A stretch of DNA of 64,000 nt. Origin: Candidatus Nitrosopelagicus sp. (lineage in GTDB: Archaea > Thermoproteota > Nitrososphaeria > Nitrososphaerales > Nitrosopumilaceae). The DNA is taken from positions 1 to 64,000 of the forward strand of contig JAOMCX010000002.1 of assembly GCA_028345195.1 (NCBI GenBank), in the 5' to 3' direction. The notes beneath the pieces were generated by a model that worked only from the letters and a program-made list of their open reading frames with translations, did not search any database and was not told the DNA's origin. The position numbers were made by a program, and so were the translations under genes. Shown in pieces: positions 35,258 to 44,604 of this stretch. Numbering within the stretch: position 1 is the first letter of the stretch; every line of letters starts with the position of its first letter.

Positions 35258-38128
35258 ATGGAAATAAACTGGAATCAACTAGATGTAAAGTGGAGAACCA
35301 AATGGCATGAATCCAAAGACTTTGAAACCAATCCTAATGAAAAACCGAAAAAATTCATTACAGTTGCATACCCATATCCAAACTCACCTCAACACATAGG
35401 ACACGGACGGACATACACACTAGCTGATGTCCATGCAAGATTTTATAGAATGAAAGGGTACAATGTATTATTTCCAATGGGATTTCATTACACTGGCACT
35501 CCAGTTCTTGGAATGGCAACAAGGATTGAATCAGGAGAAAAAGAAATTCTTGATGGACTACGAAACATCTATCATGTTCCAGAAGATGTAATCAAAACAT
35601 TTGTTGAACCAATTAAGATTGCAGACTATTTCCATGAAGAGATAAAGTCGGGAATGATCGAGATGGGTTATTCCATCGACTGGAGACGAGAATTTACAAC
35701 AATAGTTCCAGGTTATCAGAAATTTATTGAATGGCAGATTACTACATTACGTGATAATGACAAAATTATTCAAGGTTCACATCCAGTAGGATGGTGTCAA
35801 GTTTGTCAAAATCCAGTATCACAACACGATACAATGGGAGATGTAGAACCAAAGATAAATGATGAAAACTATCTTGTAAAATTTAAACTAGATGAATATA
35901 TATTTCCAATTACAACGTTAAGACCTGAAACACTCTTTGGCATTACAAATCTCTGGGTAAATCCAAATACCATATACAAAAAAATTAAGGCAGATAACGA
36001 GAAATGGATTGTTTCACAAGAATGTGCGGAAAAATTGAAATTCTTTGGAAAAGAGATTACAATTGAAGGAGACATCAAAGGAACAGAAATTATAGGTAAA
36101 TTTGCAAAAACACCACATACAGAACAAGAAATTCCAATTTTTGAAGCAGAGTTTGTTGAATCAGGAATGGGAACTGGTTTAGTAATGTCAGTGCCAGCAC
36201 ATGCACCTAAAGACTATCAAGCATTGATGGATTTGAAATCAAAAAATCATGAATTAGCATCTAAAATCGAACCAATACCAATCATAATAACAGAAGGGTA
36301 TGGTAAAATTCCTGCAAAAGATGTGTGTGAAAGATTAGGAGTTACTGATCAAGTAGATGAAAAATTAGAAGAAGCAACAGAAGAATTGTATCTTAAAGAA
36401 TTTGTTAATGGAAAATTAAATGAAAAATGTGGAGATTTTGTTAATGAGAAGGTAGAATTTGGACGAAACAAAGTTAGGGATTGGTTAAAAGACAAAAATC
36501 AACTAGAGTCATTTCCAACTTTACAAAATGCCCCAATTCAATGCCGCTGTGGATGTGAATGTGTTGTCAAAGTTTTGAATAATCAATGGTTTCTCAATTA
36601 TGGCGATGAAGAATGGAAAAAGCTGGCAAGAAACTGTCTTGATGGTATGAATATTCTTCCAAATAAGATTAAAACAGAATTTCATGATGTAATTAATTGG
36701 CTACATGAGCGAGCATGTGCAAGACAACGAGGACTTGGAACAAAACTTCCATGGGATAAGGACTGGATTGTTGAATCATTATCAGATAGTGTAATTTACA
36801 TGGCATACTATACCATATCGCGATTTGTAAATGATGGAACAGTAAAACCTGAGAATCTTACAAAAGAGTTCTTTGACTATCTTTTCTTAGATAAAGGAGA
36901 TTTAGAAACAGTAGCAAGTTCAGCAAATCTTTCAGAAGATGTAATTAATATAATGAAAAAAGAGTTTCAATATTTTTATCCAGTAGATGCAAGACATTCT
37001 GGACGAGATTTGGTACAGAATCACTTGTCTTTTTTTGTTTTGAATCATGCGGCCATATTTGAAGAAAAATTGTGGCCAAAGGAAATCGTTGTTAATGGTT
37101 CTGTCATGATGGATGGCGCTAAGATGTCTAAGAGTATGGGAAATATCATTCCACTTCGTACAGCAATACGAGATCATGGTGCAGACCCAATTAGATTAGC
37201 AATAATTTCATCAGCTGAGCTACTCCAAGATGCTGACTTTAACATGGAATCAGTTTCAGGTATCAAAAGCAAGTTGGAGTCACTATTAGACGAATGCTCC
37301 ACACTAAAAAAAGATGAAATTGGTGATTTACAAACAGAAGACAAGTGGATTTTATCTAAAACTCAAAGTAAAATTGAAGAAGTTACAGAAGCTGTAGAAA
37401 AAATGAGGTTGAGAGAAGCATTACATGATATTTTATTTACATTTGAGAGTGATTTGAGTTGGTATCAAAAAAGAATTCAAGCTAAAGAAAGAGATAATGT
37501 TTCAGGTATTTTACATCAGATTAACTCAGTCAGAGTTGCAATGCTTTCCCCATTTGCACCACATGTAGCAGAAGAGATGTGGGAAAAATTAGGAAATGTA
37601 GAACCAGTATCAAAATCATCTTGGCCAGAATATTCTTCAGATAAATTTGATGCAAGTATAATTCAATCTGAGGAATTATTAAAATCAACTATTGAAGATA
37701 TTGCAAATATTCTTAAAGTTACAAAAATTAATCCACAAAAAATTGTAATATATGCGAATTCAGATAGTATGAAATCAAAAATTTATCGAAAAATTTTGAG
37801 TGTGATGGTAGGGGGTCAAAACAATATGGGAGTTGTGATGAAAGAATTAATTGCAGATCCTGAAACTACAGATGCTAAAAAAATGCCAGACTATGTTCAA
37901 AAAGTGATCAAGGATTTACATTCAGAATCTGAATCAATCAAAAAGATGAAACTTGAATCAGAGTCATTTAATGAAAAAGAATTTCTGTTGTCAGAATTAT
38001 CTAGTATTGGAAGAAAAGAGTTTGGAGTAGAGATTCAAGTGTACTCCGAATCTGATGACAATGTTTATGATCCTAAAGGAAAAGCAAGACATGCAAGACC
38101 ATACAAACCAGCAATTTTGATTGAATAA
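35258..38128 (+). CDS. leuS: Leucyl-tRNA synthetase
   Basis: Charges tRNA-Leu. 956 residues, archaeal/eukaryotic-cytosolic type. Class I motifs: HIGH in YPYPNSPQHIGHGRTYTLAD and KMSKS in MDGAKMSKSMGNIIP. The CP1 editing domain lies between (TTLRPETLFGITNLWVNP, GTGLVMSVPAHAPKDY). A Cys cluster CRCGCECVV may bind zinc. Starts 9 nt after alaS, forming a two-synthetase operon. Confidence 0.96.
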   Translation: MEINWNQLDVKWRTKWHESKDFETNPNEKPKKFITVAYPYPNSPQHIGHGRTYTLADVHARFYRMKGYNVLFPMGFHYTGTPVLGMATRIESGEKEILDGLRNIYHVPEDVIKTFVEPIKIADYFHEEIKSGMIEMGYSIDWRREFTTIVPGYQKFIEWQITTLRDNDKIIQGSHPVGWCQVCQNPVSQHDTMGDVEPKINDENYLVKFKLDEYIFPITTLRPETLFGITNLWVNPNTIYKKIKADNEKWIVSQECAEKLKFFGKEITIEGDIKGTEIIGKFAKTPHTEQEIPIFEAEFVESGMGTGLVMSVPAHAPKDYQALMDLKSKNHELASKIEPIPIIITEGYGKIPAKDVCERLGVTDQVDEKLEEATEELYLKEFVNGKLNEKCGDFVNEKVEFGRNKVRDWLKDKNQLESFPTLQNAPIQCRCGCECVVKVLNNQWFLNYGDEEWKKLARNCLDGMNILPNKIKTEFHDVINWLHERACARQRGLGTKLPWDKDWIVESLSDSVIYMAYYTISRFVNDGTVKPENLTKEFFDYLFLDKGDLETVASSANLSEDVINIMKKEFQYFYPVDARHSGRDLVQNHLSFFVLNHAAIFEEKLWPKEIVVNGSVMMDGAKMSKSMGNIIPLRTAIRDHGADPIRLAIISSAELLQDADFNMESVSGIKSKLESLLDECSTLKKDEIGDLQTEDKWILSKTQSKIEEVTEAVEKMRLREALHDILFTFESDLSWYQKRIQAKERDNVSGILHQINSVRVAMLSPFAPHVAEEMWEKLGNVEPVSKSSWPEYSSDKFDASIIQSEELLKSTIEDIANILKVTKINPQKIVIYANSDSMKSKIYRKILSVMVGGQNNMGVVMKELIADPETTDAKKMPDYVQKVIKDLHSESESIKKMKLESESFNEKEFLLSELSSIGRKEFGVEIQVYSESDDNVYDPKGKARHARPYKPAILIE

Positions 38129-38170
38129 AACTGGAATTGTATTTATTAGGTTAAGCACTAATCAGATCAA

Positions 38171-39184
38171 ATGAAAATTGCGGTTATGGGAATGGGTGTT
38201 GCAGGAAGTTATCTCATGGCTAGATTAAAAAATTCTGAACACGAAGTTACAGGATATGAGAGAATGCCTCTAGAAAGACATGATTCTATTTGCGCATGGG
38301 GTACAATAAAAGAAGAATTAACTAATTTTTGCAAAAAAACCGGCAGAAATTTTGATGATTTCTTAATTCATGATGGAAAAGAAATGCATGTCAAAATGAA
38401 CAATGATGTAAAATTTGATATTGGTTTGAAGGGACTTTGTACTTACAATAAACTTGGATTGATAAAAGATTTCATAAAAGATTGTAATGTAATTTATGGT
38501 AAGGCACCTAGATTAGAGGAGATTGAAAATGAGTATGACATGATAGTTGATTGTACAGGATTTAACAGGAGTTACCTACCAAAGATGAAACAGGATTTCT
38601 ATTTACCAACCTATGAGTACAAAGTCGAATATGAAAATGGAGTGCCATATGATGATTTTTACATCGAACCATTCCCAGGTATGTCAGGATACTTCTGGTA
38701 TTTCCCATTAGGGGAAAAATATGCACATATTGGTGCAGGAGATTATAATAAAAAACACATCAAAGCAACAGATGAATTTCTTGAAAAACATGGGGGAAAA
38801 GTTGTTGCAACTAAAGGACGCCCAATTAGATTAGCAACTCCAGATAGGTGCAAGCCATATTATTCTGGAAAAGTTGTTGGTGTTGGAGAATCAATTGGAA
38901 CAGTTTATGCACTGTTAGGTGAAGGAATTATCCCATCTATGCAATGCGTGGAAATCTTCTTAAAAAATATGAATGATTTCAAAGCATATGAAAAAGCAAT
39001 TGAAAAGCACTATAGCGTTTATGCCAAAGTGTTTAATTTTGTAAGAGCAAAAATTCATAACGACTTTAATTTCTTGAAAGCATTACCAGATTTTATAGCA
39101 ATATTCAGATACATGAAAAAGAACGAAGATAGATTTGGCATGCATATTAAAATTGCAGATTTATTAAAAGTGGCAAAAGCCTAA
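38171..39184 (+). CDS. Geranylgeranyl-reductase-like FAD-dependent oxidoreductase
   Basis: 337 residues. The N-terminus has GMGVAGSYLMARL, a Rossmann FAD/NAD fingerprint, then a conserved acidic residue (GYERMP). VDCTGFNRSYLP and the later VVGVGESIGTVYALLGEGIIPSM (FAD-binding DG/GE motif) fit the GGR family that saturates archaeal lipid isoprenoid chains. Whether it reduces geranylgeranyl chains or another prenyl group is unknown. Convergent with the next gene, sharing a 4-base CTAA stop-stop. Confidence 0.78.
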   Translation: MKIAVMGMGVAGSYLMARLKNSEHEVTGYERMPLERHDSICAWGTIKEELTNFCKKTGRNFDDFLIHDGKEMHVKMNNDVKFDIGLKGLCTYNKLGLIKDFIKDCNVIYGKAPRLEEIENEYDMIVDCTGFNRSYLPKMKQDFYLPTYEYKVEYENGVPYDDFYIEPFPGMSGYFWYFPLGEKYAHIGAGDYNKKHIKATDEFLEKHGGKVVATKGRPIRLATPDRCKPYYSGKVVGVGESIGTVYALLGEGIIPSMQCVEIFLKNMNDFKAYEKAIEKHYSVYAKVFNFVRAKIHNDFNFLKALPDFIAIFRYMKKNEDRFGMHIKIADLLKVAKA

Positions 39185-39885
39185 GACATACTAAGAGAAC
39201 CAAACCCTTCTTTTAAAGTTCGGCTTGATTTCATATTATAATCATAAATTGTTGTAGAATAATCGTCTAAGACTTCTTTCATGGAATCAAGTGAATCAGA
39301 AAGATAGAACCCAGGACAATCCCCAGTAAATTGGAATGTTGCATGAACACGTGCACGTCCTTTTTCATTTTGTGCCCATGTTGAAAAGGGATACATGTAA
39401 CAAACACCTGGGCGTGTAGGATGAATTCCACATCCACCCTCTCCATCTAAAAATCTACAAGAGATATGTGTTCCATCATCAGCTTCAGTTTCATCTGTTT
39501 TTCTTTTTAGACCGATATTTGTCATTACAGATAATCCACCAGAAGGAGTAGGCTCATCATGAGTTGCAACAAGAGTTTCATTTTTTACAAACTCTGATAT
39601 TTTTTGGTATTTCAAGCCTTGACCAATTTGAATTAAGTCATCAGAAGTTAGAGGTAAACGTCCCTGTCTATCACAGCAGTTATGACAATCAGGCCAATAA
39701 CATTTCCATAAAATGTATTTTTTTTCTTTTGGTAAATATGGAATATGAAATATAACATCTTTTACAGTCAATGAGAAATCTGTAACATCAGTATATTTTC
39801 CTAGAACAAAATCATGTAGAATTGGATCAACATCCCAATCTTTTTCAAGTAAATCTAAAGACTCTTGAATTTCTTTTTGAGACAT
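39181..39885 (-). CDS. YkgJ-family putative Zn/Fe-chelating cysteine protein
   Basis: 234 residues. The cysteine cluster is split: CYWPDCHNCCDRQGRLPLT in the first half and CRFLDGEGGCGIHPTRPGVCYMYPFSTW in the second, the PF03692 (UPF0153) pattern that binds zinc or an iron-sulfur cluster. Cytoplasmic; function not established. Divergent from a small DNA-binding-like protein gene, with a 32 nt gap. Confidence 0.8.
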   Translation of the reverse strand: MSQKEIQESLDLLEKDWDVDPILHDFVLGKYTDVTDFSLTVKDVIFHIPYLPKEKKYILWKCYWPDCHNCCDRQGRLPLTSDDLIQIGQGLKYQKISEFVKNETLVATHDEPTPSGGLSVMTNIGLKRKTDETEADDGTHISCRFLDGEGGCGIHPTRPGVCYMYPFSTWAQNEKGRARVHATFQFTGDCPGFYLSDSLDSMKEVLDDYSTTIYDYNMKSSRTLKEGFGSLSMS

Positions 39886-39917
39886 TATTTCTTATATTCA
39901 TAAAGTTTGATATTATA

Positions 39918-40238
39918 ATGTTGAGTGAAAAAGGTAAATATGCATCAGCGACTGAGAACAGAAGATTCGTCTGGAAAGAAATTGTGTGGCCACTAATTAT
40001 ACAAATTAACAATGCGGAATTTACTTTAGTACAATATCAAAAAAAACGTGATGAAATATGTATAAAATATGGAATGTCGGTAAATGCATTATCAAGAGGA
40101 TTAGCATCATTGATTCAAAGAGGATTACTCTACAAAGAAAACCAATCATACTTTATTCATTACAGATTAATTCCATACATGAGATTAAAAGCAGAAGTTG
40201 ATTATGGAACCGCTTTACATGAGATTAAGATCAGATAA
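39918..40238 (+). CDS. Small winged-helix-like protein
   Basis: 106 residues from ATG 39918 (LSEKGKYASATENRRFVWKEIVWP); longer in-frame starts run back into the divergent gene and lack a promoter. A predicted HTH with wing (QKKRDEICIKYGMSVNALSRGLASLIQRGLLYKENQSYFIHYRLIPYMRL pattern, here described in parts) suggests a DNA-binding regulator. A TATA-like ATTCATAAAG lies about 20 nt upstream. Target unknown. Confidence 0.6.
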   Translation: MLSEKGKYASATENRRFVWKEIVWPLIIQINNAEFTLVQYQKKRDEICIKYGMSVNALSRGLASLIQRGLLYKENQSYFIHYRLIPYMRLKAEVDYGTALHEIKIR

Positions 40239-40284
40239 TTTCTACAATAATGAATATATTCAAACATTATGTAATTTTCCATGT

Positions 40285-40356
40285 AGCCCGGTAGTGTAGC
40301 GGCAAGCATAGGGGCCCCTGGAGCCTTTGACCTCGGTTCGAGTCCGGGCCGGGCTA
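40285..40356 (+). tRNA. tRNA-Gln(CTG)
   Basis: Acceptor AGCCCGG/CCGGGCT with A73, CCA not encoded. D stem GTGT/GCAT, T arm CTCGG-TTCGAGT-CCGGG. Anticodon stem GGGGC/GCCTT (two G-U pairs) encloses a 7-base loop CCCTGGA, giving anticodon CTG. The A1-U72 first pair and overall sequence match archaeal tRNA-Gln. Position 33 is C rather than the near-universal U. A TATA-like ATATATT lies about 27 nt before base 1. Confidence 0.85.
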
Positions 40357-40419
40357 CTGTAAATTAATTTTATAAAATATTATCTACTTTAGAACTTAAA
40401 ATTAAGAAAATCTAGTCTA

Positions 40420-41043
40420 TTATCTTGAGGCTTGCGCAACTCTTTCTAATTCATTCTTCTTTTTTACAGAAGGAGCAGCAGGATCATTATTTGCGGCCAA
40501 TATCAAATGTTCTGCAATATATTCTTCAATTGGTTTTGGGTTTGAGAATGTTGCTTCCTTAATTGCATCTGCAATGAATCTTAATGCTAAGTCAACACGG
40601 CGGATTGGAGCAACATCAACTGAAACATGGTAAACAGTTCCACCGTAAACAATTCTGGTTGTATCTTCATTTGGTGCAGAATTTTCAACTGCACGAACTA
40701 GTACTTCTACAGGATTTTGACCAGTTTTTAGATTAATAATATCAAATGCGACTTCAATAATTTTTAAGGAATGTTGTTTTTTACCACCTTGTCTTCCAGT
40801 GTTTTTCGCATATTTTTTACCAAAATGCATTAATTTGTTTGCTAATCGCTCTACAATGTGCACATCACCTTTGTTGAATCTCTTTAGTGCTGAACGACCA
40901 TAATCAATTGGATAAATTAATGGTTTAAGTGAAATTGATGAAAGAGTTTTGTCTCCAGATACATGTGTTTGTAAACCTAGATCTTTAATCTCAATTTCAG
41001 AAGTATCCCATTTTCTAAATAAGAGTAATTTTTTTTCAGCCAT
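40420..41043 (-). CDS. rps7: 30S ribosomal protein S7
   Basis: 207 residues. GKKYAKNTGRQGGKKQHSLKIIEVAFDIINLKTGQNPVEVLVRAVENSAPNEDT (seen in parts) is the archaeal/eukaryotic uS7 core, and VDVAPIRRVDLALRFIADA follows. Four bases after the S12 stop; the last gene of the nusA-S12-S7 run. Confidence 0.95.
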   Translation of the reverse strand: MAEKKLLLFRKWDTSEIEIKDLGLQTHVSGDKTLSSISLKPLIYPIDYGRSALKRFNKGDVHIVERLANKLMHFGKKYAKNTGRQGGKKQHSLKIIEVAFDIINLKTGQNPVEVLVRAVENSAPNEDTTRIVYGGTVYHVSVDVAPIRRVDLALRFIADAIKEATFSNPKPIEEYIAEHLILAANNDPAAPSVKKKNELERVAQASR

Positions 41044-41047
41044 ATCT

Positions 41048-41485
41048 CTATCTTCGTGGTTTTTCCTTCTTTCCTTCTACTAATTGACGTAATGATGTAT
41101 TGTTAACTTTGAAAACTTTGAATCTTACACCGGGAATATCTCCCATTGCACCACCTTGTGTTGCACCCATACCTTCAACGTGTACTTCATCGTGTTCATC
41201 AATGTAGTTCATTGCACCGTCACGTGGAAGAAATGCGGTAATTGATTTTCCATTTTTAATTAATTGTACTCTAACACATTTCCTTACAGCAGAGTTTGGC
41301 TGTTTTGCTTCAACACCAACTTTTTCTAAAACAATTCCTTTTGCTTGAGGAGCACCTGCAAATGGGTTTGATTTTCTATCTAAGCCTAATTCTCTTCTTT
41401 TGTAAGTCGATATAGCCCAACGTTGTTGTTTCTTCTTATTACGAAGATCTCGGCCTGCAAATAGTCCTAAGGGTGATTTTGCCAT
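41048..41485 (-). CDS. rps12: 30S ribosomal protein S12
   Basis: 145 residues from ATG 41485 ([18 protein letters not shown]), 2 nt after the nusA stop; an upstream GTG overlapping nusA is less likely. [20 protein letters not shown] is the invariant decoding-site stretch and [18 protein letters not shown] follows. In the conserved archaeal L30e-NusA-S12-S7 order. Confidence 0.95.
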   Translation of the reverse strand: MAKSPLGLFAGRDLRNKKKQQRWAISTYKRRELGLDRKSNPFAGAPQAKGIVLEKVGVEAKQPNSAVRKCVRVQLIKNGKSITAFLPRDGAMNYIDEHDEVHVEGMGATQGGAMGDIPGVRFKVFKVNNTSLRQLVEGKKEKPRR

Positions 41486-41487
41486 TA

Positions 41488-41976
41488 TTACCACTCGAAA
41501 GCTTGTTCCTTGCTATTAATCATTACATATGTAATGTTGAAGTATCTTCTAGAAAGGATTCTTGCCTTTTCAGCATTACGACCTTCTCGTCCCACTACAA
41601 CTCCTTTTTTTGCACCATCAACTTCCACATTAGCTTGGAAGGAACCATCTAATCTTTCAGAAATTTTAATGTCAGTGATATATTTTTCATTTAAGATATT
41701 TTTTAAAAGTTTGATTGGGTCTTCGTTATATTCTACAAGTTCAACGGCTCTATCAATTTTATTTTGAAGTGATTTTATGTGTGCACCACCTTTACCGATT
41801 GCTAAACCCATTTTACCTTCATTTACAACAAAAATGATTCTATCACGTTTTTCATCTTCAATGCAATCGCGTGCTGTTGCTTTAGTAATATTTTGGAATA
41901 ATGACATTAGCTTCATTTGATCAGTAGTTAATTTGATTTCTTGTGAGATAGGTTTGATTTCTTGTGTCATAGTCAT
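41488..41976 (-). CDS. nusA: NusA-like transcription termination/antitermination protein (two KH domains)
   Basis: 162 residues, the short archaeal NusA with KH domains only and no polymerase-binding or S1 domain. KH1 has [32 protein letters not shown]2 has [28 protein letters not shown]. Starts at 41976 or two residues later. Transcribed just before S12. Confidence 0.93.
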   Translation of the reverse strand: MTMTQEIKPISQEIKLTTDQMKLMSLFQNITKATARDCIEDEKRDRIIFVVNEGKMGLAIGKGGAHIKSLQNKIDRAVELVEYNEDPIKLLKNILNEKYITDIKISERLDGSFQANVEVDGAKKGVVVGREGRNAEKARILSRRYFNITYVMINSKEQAFEW

Positions 41977-42052
41977 TCTAATTATTCAAAAAAATTTTCA
42001 GTCTCATTTAAACCTTGATTGGTTTTTGATTTTGGATAAGTTTTTAACAACA

Positions 42053-42367
42053 TCATTGGGATTCGGTTTCTTTTTGTAATGTTTTGATATCGGCATCAGC
42101 GATGTTGGTTAGAGAAATGGCTGAAACTCTAAATTGTAATCCACAGAGTTTTCCAAGGTTAACAGAGGTGTCATCGTACGAAATTGTTGAAACATTTGAT
42201 TTTTTTGCGTCATCTTCTATTTTTTCACTGATATGACTTGGTACAGATCTTGAAAGAAGTACAAGTTTGGATTTTGAAATATTACCAGAAACTTGTTTTG
42301 TACCAATAATGTATGCATCTTCTTTGATTGCATCTTTGAGTGTCTTTTCTAGTTGTTTTTTTATCAT
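42053..42367 (-). CDS. rpl30e: 50S ribosomal protein L30e
   Basis: 104 residues of the L7Ae/L30e/S12e fold. AYIIGTKQVSGNISKSKLVLLSRSVPSH and GKLCGLQFRVSAISL are characteristic. In archaea L30e follows the RNA polymerase subunit genes; here no rpo genes are within the window, and the upstream neighbours are a zinc-finger mini-gene and 5S rRNA. A short inverted repeat precedes its start codon. Confidence 0.93.
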   Translation of the reverse strand: MIKKQLEKTLKDAIKEDAYIIGTKQVSGNISKSKLVLLSRSVPSHISEKIEDDAKKSNVSTISYDDTSVNLGKLCGLQFRVSAISLTNIADADIKTLQKETESQ

Positions 42368-42385
42368 GTTGCTTGTACGAACAAC
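42368..42385 (-). promoter_or_regulatory. Inverted repeat directly before the L30e start codon
   Basis: 18-base imperfect palindrome (GTTG...CAAC arms with TGTACGA centre, 8 of 9 pairs counting one G-T). A TATA-like ATCTATAAG (about 42398-42406) places the start of transcription near 42376, so the element would straddle the transcription start or the first bases of the leader. Operator or weak hairpin; function unknown. Confidence 0.35.
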
Positions 42386-42416
42386 TCAATTTTAGCGACT
42401 TATAGATTTATTGTTG

Positions 42417-42545
42417 TCAATACCCACGACTATTACGATCTGGTTTATCCACATTTGGATTTCTAAAGCCATGTTTTTCCATCATATGATTCAAAAATCG
42501 TATATCATTATCAAATTTTTCACCACATACAGTACAATTTGCCAT
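42417..42545 (-). CDS. 42-residue C2H2 zinc-finger protein
   Basis: ATG (42545) to TGA (42419-42417). It contains one classical finger, CTVCGEKFDNDIRFLNHMMEKH: C-x2-C-x12-H-x4-H, followed by a basic Asn/Arg tail (NPNVDKPDRNSRGY). Archaea hold many single-finger mini-proteins of this kind, some of which bind DNA; function here is unknown. It lies between L30e and 5S rRNA on the same strand. The spacing of ligands and the hydrophobic core positions (F, L) make a chance ORF unlikely. Confidence 0.8.
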   Translation of the reverse strand: MANCTVCGEKFDNDIRFLNHMMEKHGFRNPNVDKPDRNSRGY

Positions 42546-42591
42546 GTTTTGATAAGATATGGCAGTAACTTAAGTTAATTGAATTAAAAAG

Positions 42592-42709
42592 ATGCCAGCA
42601 CTGCTACTTCCCAACGGCTCTCGCATGTCAGTAACACAGCAGCGACATTTGGTTTGACTTCCAAGTTCGGAATGGGATTGGGTCGCACCCAAACGCTATG
42701 GCCGGCTTA
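42592..42709 (-). rRNA. rrf: 5S ribosomal RNA
   Basis: The minus strand reads CCCATTCCGAACTTGGAAG, the universal loop-B/C sequence of 5S rRNA. Helix I forms between GCCGGC (5', top 42701-42706) and GCTGGC (3', top 42594-42599). About 118 nt. No 16S or 23S adjoins, as in other Thaumarchaeota where 5S is a separate transcription unit. Ends are approximate by a few bases. Confidence 0.93.
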
Positions 42710-42819
42710 ACATTTTAACAAATTATCTTTCATAATAACCTAACTAAAAAATCATGAATAGATTTTTTGAAGATATATTATTCATAGAAGTATAAATTAA
42801 ACCGACAGAGAATAACGTT

Positions 42820-44604
42820 ATGACACATCGTGTTGCTGTATTAGACAATGAATTATGCCAGCCCAAAAAATGTGGGTTAGAATGTATCAAATATTGTCCG
42901 GTGAATAAATCAGGTGCAGATTGTATTGTTCTCAATGAAGAGACCCACAAAGCAAGAATAGATGAGGATATTTGCAATGGTTGTGGAATTTGTGTTAAAG
43001 TTTGTCCATTTGATGCAATTACAATAGTGAATTTGGCTAGTGAATTGAAGACAGATAAGATTCATCAGTATGGGACGAATTCTTTTAGATTATACAAACT
43101 TCCAACTCCGAAAAAAGGTGAGGTCGTAGGATTACTAGGAAGAAACGGAATGGGAAAAAGTACAGTCGTCAATATTCTTTCAGGTGTCTTAAAACCAAAT
43201 CTTGGAAATTATGAACAACCACCAGAATGGGATGACATTTTAAAATATTACAAAGGTACCGAATTAAAAGCTCATTTTGAAAAAATAAAAAATGGCGAAA
43301 TTAAAGCATCGATTAAACCACAACAAGTCCATACCATTGCAGATGCATTTAACGGAACAGGAAAAGAACTTTTAGATAAATTTGATCAGAGAGGAGTTTC
43401 TCGAGAATTGGTTAGACAGTTAGGATTAGAAAATTCTTTGGAACAAAGTCTTAAAGAACTCAGTGGTGGAGAGCTACAAAGATTATCTGTTGCAACTGCA
43501 GCATCAAGAGATTCAGACTTTTACTTTTTTGATGAGCCATCATCTTACAATGATGTATTTCAAAGAACAGGTGTCGCAAGAGTAATTCACAAACTCGCTG
43601 AAGAAGGAAAAAGCGTAATGGTTGTAGAGCATGATCTAACATTACTCGACTATCTTAGTGACTACATTGAGGTATTGTATGGTGTACCTGCAGCATATGG
43701 AATTGTTTCAACTGTACTATCAACCAAAGTTGGAATTAATGTATTTCTTGATGGTTATTTACCAGCAGAAAATGTTAGATTTAGAGATAAAAAATTCACT
43801 TTTGATGCATCGACATCAGGAGATGAAATACTAGAAAGTGATACAATAGTTTCATATCCAAAATTAGAAAAAAAATATGATTCATTTTCAGTTACAATTG
43901 AACCAGGAACTGTAAGGAAAGGAGAGTTACTTGGGATAATGGGTGCTAACGCATTAGGAAAAACAACAATGATGAAGATGATAGCAGGAGTTGAAAAACC
44001 AAGTGAAGGTTCAGTAGATAAAAAGATCAACATATCATACAAACCACAATATCTTTCAAATGATATTGATATTGAGGTAATTGCAGTTTTAGAAAAATCA
44101 AATGGTTCCACAATTGAAGGAAGTGCAGAAGAAGAACAGATTTTGGACCCATTGAAATTAAAAAAGTTGTATAACAAATCAGTGAAGAATTTGTCAGGAG
44201 GAGAACTTCAAAAGGTCGCAATTGCATCCTGCTTATTACAAAAAGCAGATTTGTATGCACTAGATGAACCATCAGCATTTTTAGATGTAGAAGATAGAAT
44301 CGCAGTTGCCAAATTTTTACAGAAATTCGTTCGTTCATTTGGAAAATCTGCGATAATTATAGATCACGATTTACAATTGATGGACTTGGTCTCAGATTCT
44401 ATGGTAATTTTTGAAGGAACTTCAAGTGTAGCAGGAGTTGCTACATCTCCAATGCCAAAAAAAGATGCCATGAATAGATTCCTAGAATCACTTGACATTT
44501 CATTTAGAAGAGATGAGAAAACAAGTAGACATCGTGTAAATAAAGAAGCAAGTAGGTTAGATAAAGAACAAAAATCAACAGGCAATTATTATTTTAGAAA
44601 ATGA
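42820..44604 (+). CDS. abcE1: ABCE1/Rli1 ribosome recycling ATPase
   Basis: Splits ribosomes after termination together with aPelota/aRF1. 594 residues. The N-terminal region has two 4Fe-4S clusters (CGLECIKYCPVNKSGADC and CNGCGICVKVCPFDAI). ABC1: Walker A GLLGRNGMGKSTVVN, signature LSGGELQRLSV. ABC2: GIMGANALGKTTMMK, signature LSGGELQKVAI, Walker B YALDEPSAFLD. Complete. Overlaps the next gene start by 4 bases (ATGA). Confidence 0.97.
   Translation: MTHRVAVLDNELCQPKKCGLECIKYCPVNKSGADCIVLNEETHKARIDEDICNGCGICVKVCPFDAITIVNLASELKTDKIHQYGTNSFRLYKLPTPKKGEVVGLLGRNGMGKSTVVNILSGVLKPNLGNYEQPPEWDDILKYYKGTELKAHFEKIKNGEIKASIKPQQVHTIADAFNGTGKELLDKFDQRGVSRELVRQLGLENSLEQSLKELSGGELQRLSVATAASRDSDFYFFDEPSSYNDVFQRTGVARVIHKLAEEGKSVMVVEHDLTLLDYLSDYIEVLYGVPAAYGIVSTVLSTKVGINVFLDGYLPAENVRFRDKKFTFDASTSGDEILESDTIVSYPKLEKKYDSFSVTIEPGTVRKGELLGIMGANALGKTTMMKMIAGVEKPSEGSVDKKINISYKPQYLSNDIDIEVIAVLEKSNGSTIEGSAEEEQILDPLKLKKLYNKSVKNLSGGELQKVAIASCLLQKADLYALDEPSAFLDVEDRIAVAKFLQKFVRSFGKSAIIIDHDLQLMDLVSDSMVIFEGTSSVAGVATSPMPKKDAMNRFLESLDISFRRDEKTSRHRVNKEASRLDKEQKSTGNYYFRK

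Noticed and set aside
41510-41767. 85-codon ORF antisense to nusA, and similar long antisense frames within nuoN, nuoL and nuoH
   Set aside because: They mirror the real gene's codon pattern and have no promoter, ribosome site or family signature.
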